A stretch of DNA of 15,598 nt. Source: JBCCFW01 sp039029535. GTDB lineage: Bacteria > Acidobacteriota > JBCCFW01. Below the pieces are notes generated by a model. It was not told the origin of the DNA. It did not search any database and saw only the letters and a program-made list of their open reading frames with translations. Both the position numbers and the translations under genes were made by a program. Positions 14,315-15,598 of the stretch are shown piece by piece. The stretch covers positions 1 to 15,598 of the forward strand of contig JBCCFW010000174.1 of the NCBI GenBank assembly GCA_039029535.1, given 5' to 3'. Position 1 is the stretch's first letter. Each line of letters opens with the position of its first letter.

Positions 14315-14329
14315 CTCCGTGCCACGGAG
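14315..14329. repeat. Perfect 15-base dyad in the divergent cheA/receptor region
   Basis: CTCCGTG-C-CACGGAG has two perfect 7-base arms around one base. It lies between the divergent kinase operon and the receptor gene, 98 bases from one start and 118 from the other. This is a plausible operator position that could act on both promoters. The rest of the 230-base gap (14218-14447) shows no convincing -10/-35 pair and no sigma54 box. Confidence 0.35.
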
Positions 14330-14447
14330 GGCCGGACGTCATGAGCGTCCGGGCAGCTCCAGGAGGCCGTCGCGAGGTCCGGAGCCAGCCGCACCCGACC
14401 ACGGGCGAGGGCGGCTCGACGACATCGATCTCTCAGGGAGCAACCTC

Positions 14448-15598
14448 ATGGAGAAGCTCGTCAACTTGGGCATGAAGCCGAAGCTGCTGGCGTTGTTTCT
14501 CCTGGTCGGGGTCGTGCCCCTTCTCGTCATCGGCTTTCTCGCCGAGCGGAGGGCCGCCGACTTCCAGGCTCGTGTCGTCGAGCTCACCACCCAGGAGCTC
14601 GAAGAACAGGCCTTCAAGCAGCTCGTCGCCTCGCGCGACGTCAAGAAGCACACGATCGAGGCCCACTTCGCTCAGGAACGGAAGCAGGCCCGCACGTTCG
14701 CCGAAAGCCACATGGCCATCGAGGCGGCGCGAGCCTTCCGAGACGCGTTCCGCGTCTACCCGGCCCAGTCTGGTCTCACGGCCGAGACTCCGCGGAGCCA
14801 CCTGCTCGACGAGCTCACCGGCTACTACCGCAACGAATTCGGCAGCGTGTACCGCCAGGAGACCGGCCGAGACATCTCGCTCGACGCCGACCTGAGCGAG
14901 CTGGACGACGAAGCTCTCACGCTCCAGTTGAGCTACATCGCGCGCAACGGACACGCGATCGGTTCGAAGCATCGGCTGGATCGTGATCCTTCCGACAGCG
15001 ACTACGCCCGCTTCCACGCTCACTACCACCCGGTCTTCAGGAGCTATCTCGAGACCTTCGGTTACTACGACATCTTCCTCTGCGATCCAGACACCGGCGA
15101 CATCGTCTACTCGGTGTTCAAGGAGATCGACTTCGCGACGTCCCTTCGCGACGGCCCCTTCGCCTCCACGAGCTTCGGGCATCTCTACCGCCAGCTCTCG
15201 ACCTCCGCCGAGAGCGGGACGGTGATGCTGGTCGACTCAGAGCCCTATGCCCCCTCCTACGAGGCCGCAGCCTCGTTCCTGGCGGCCCCCGTCTTCGATG
15301 AGGACGAGCTCCTGGCACTCCTGGTCTTCCAGCTCCCCATCGACAAGATCACCAGCGTCATGAACGAGCGTGCCGGTCTCGGTGACACGGGCGAGACCTA
15401 TCTGGTCGGACCCGACGGCGGGCTTCGCTCCGAGTCCCTCCGTCATCGCGGGGCGTCCGAGATCGCCACCGTCTCGACCCAGCGTGGACTCGAAGGGCTC
15501 ACCGGAGCCGTGAGCATCGAGGACGCCGCCGGGCGCGCCGGCCACTCCGCCGACACCCCACTCGACCTACGCGACGGGCTCCGCGGGATCCAGCACGC
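14448..15598 (+). CDS. Membrane chemoreceptor-like sensor, N-terminal part (truncated by window edge)
   Basis: The frame is open from ATG 14448 to the window end (383 codons and two bases). AGGGAG at 14435-14440 lies 7 bases before the ATG. A short cytoplasmic start leads to a transmembrane helix (about residues 13-32), followed by a large periplasmic sensor. Its first part is helical and charged; it then has a Cache-like fold with the familiar blocks YLETFGYYDIFLCDPDTGDIVYSV (split here by a Tyr-Tyr pair), PYAPSYEAAASFLAAPVF, FQLPIDKI and GLGDTGETYLVGPDG. These blocks are common in methyl-accepting chemotaxis proteins and some adenylate cyclases. The signalling domain lies beyond the edge, so the receptor call rests on the divergent CheA/CheB-like genes. 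Confidence 0.82.
   Translation, partial: MEKLVNLGMKPKLLALFLLVGVVPLLVIGFLAERRAADFQARVVELTTQELEEQAFKQLVASRDVKKHTIEAHFAQERKQARTFAESHMAIEAARAFRDAFRVYPAQSGLTAETPRSHLLDELTGYYRNEFGSVYRQETGRDISLDADLSELDDEALTLQLSYIARNGHAIGSKHRLDRDPSDSDYARFHAHYHPVFRSYLETFGYYDIFLCDPDTGDIVYSVFKEIDFATSLRDGPFASTSFGHLYRQLSTSAESGTVMLVDSEPYAPSYEAAASFLAAPVFDEDELLALLVFQLPIDKITSVMNERAGLGDTGETYLVGPDGGLRSESLRHRGASEIATVSTQRGLEGLTGAVSIEDAAGRAGHSADTPLDLRDGLRGIQH

Noticed and set aside
14218..14394. N-terminal extension of the CheA-like kinase
   Set aside because: The 59 extra residues are Arg/Ala-rich with no HPt features, and would use up most of the divergent promoter region.
14391..14447. Sigma54 promoter for the receptor gene
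   Set aside because: No TGGC-N8-TGC type pair with correct spacing is present.
13021..14475. Long plus-strand open frame (484 codons) opposite the CheA-like kinase
   Set aside because: It mirrors a gene with intact HPt and ATPase motifs; its product is Arg/Glu-rich and motif-free. It also overlaps the receptor start in another frame.

Overview
This window is a GC-rich, tightly packed bacterial chromosome segment. Most codons end in G or C, several genes start with GTG, and many genes overlap by 1-4 bases. No tRNA, rRNA, insertion sequence, phage gene or CRISPR array was seen. The content (aerobic cytochrome oxidase, oxygen-dependent haem enzyme, tandem universal stress protein, chemotaxis-type signalling) suggests an aerobic Gram-negative from a deep lineage such as Planctomycetota or Myxococcota. 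That placement is an inference from gene content and was not tested by any search.

Left part (1-3180): the tail of an unidentified gene, a 118-residue protein of unknown function, and a convergent HemG/HemY-type porphyrinogen oxidase. The oxidase is divergent from a two-domain universal stress protein, which ends at a strong hairpin terminator with a UUCG loop.

Middle part (3181-9687): a respiratory block. SCO and DUF420 assembly proteins are read leftward from a shared intergenic region. Rightward run cytochrome oxidase subunit III, subunit IV, a 66-residue CxxC membrane protein, subunit II (CuA) and subunit I, followed after one base by a radical SAM/SPASM protein carrying a C-terminal PCP_red-like domain. 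Subunit I keeps all metal ligands and the D-channel residues but has Leu where the K-channel Lys is expected. The order III-IV-x-II-I is the reverse of the common one.

Right part (9695-15598): a leftward four-gene signalling operon, with every overlap being ATGA apart from one 34-base gap. It encodes a CheA-like histidine kinase that ends without a CheW/P5 domain, a CheB-like protein whose catalytic His is Pro, a response regulator fused to a PP2C phosphatase and a Ser/Thr-kinase-type ATPase, and a STAS anti-sigma-factor antagonist. Divergent from it starts a membrane chemoreceptor-like protein cut by the window edge. Together these look like a receptor to His-kinase to partner-switch pathway, in which chemotaxis-type parts probably control a STAS output (sigma factor, cyclase or other target) rather than a flagellar motor. 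This is the best candidate here for an undescribed system. Its REC-PP2C-kinase plus STAS half resembles the known HsbR/HsbA and CrsR/CrsA modules, while the modified CheA and CheB are the unusual part.
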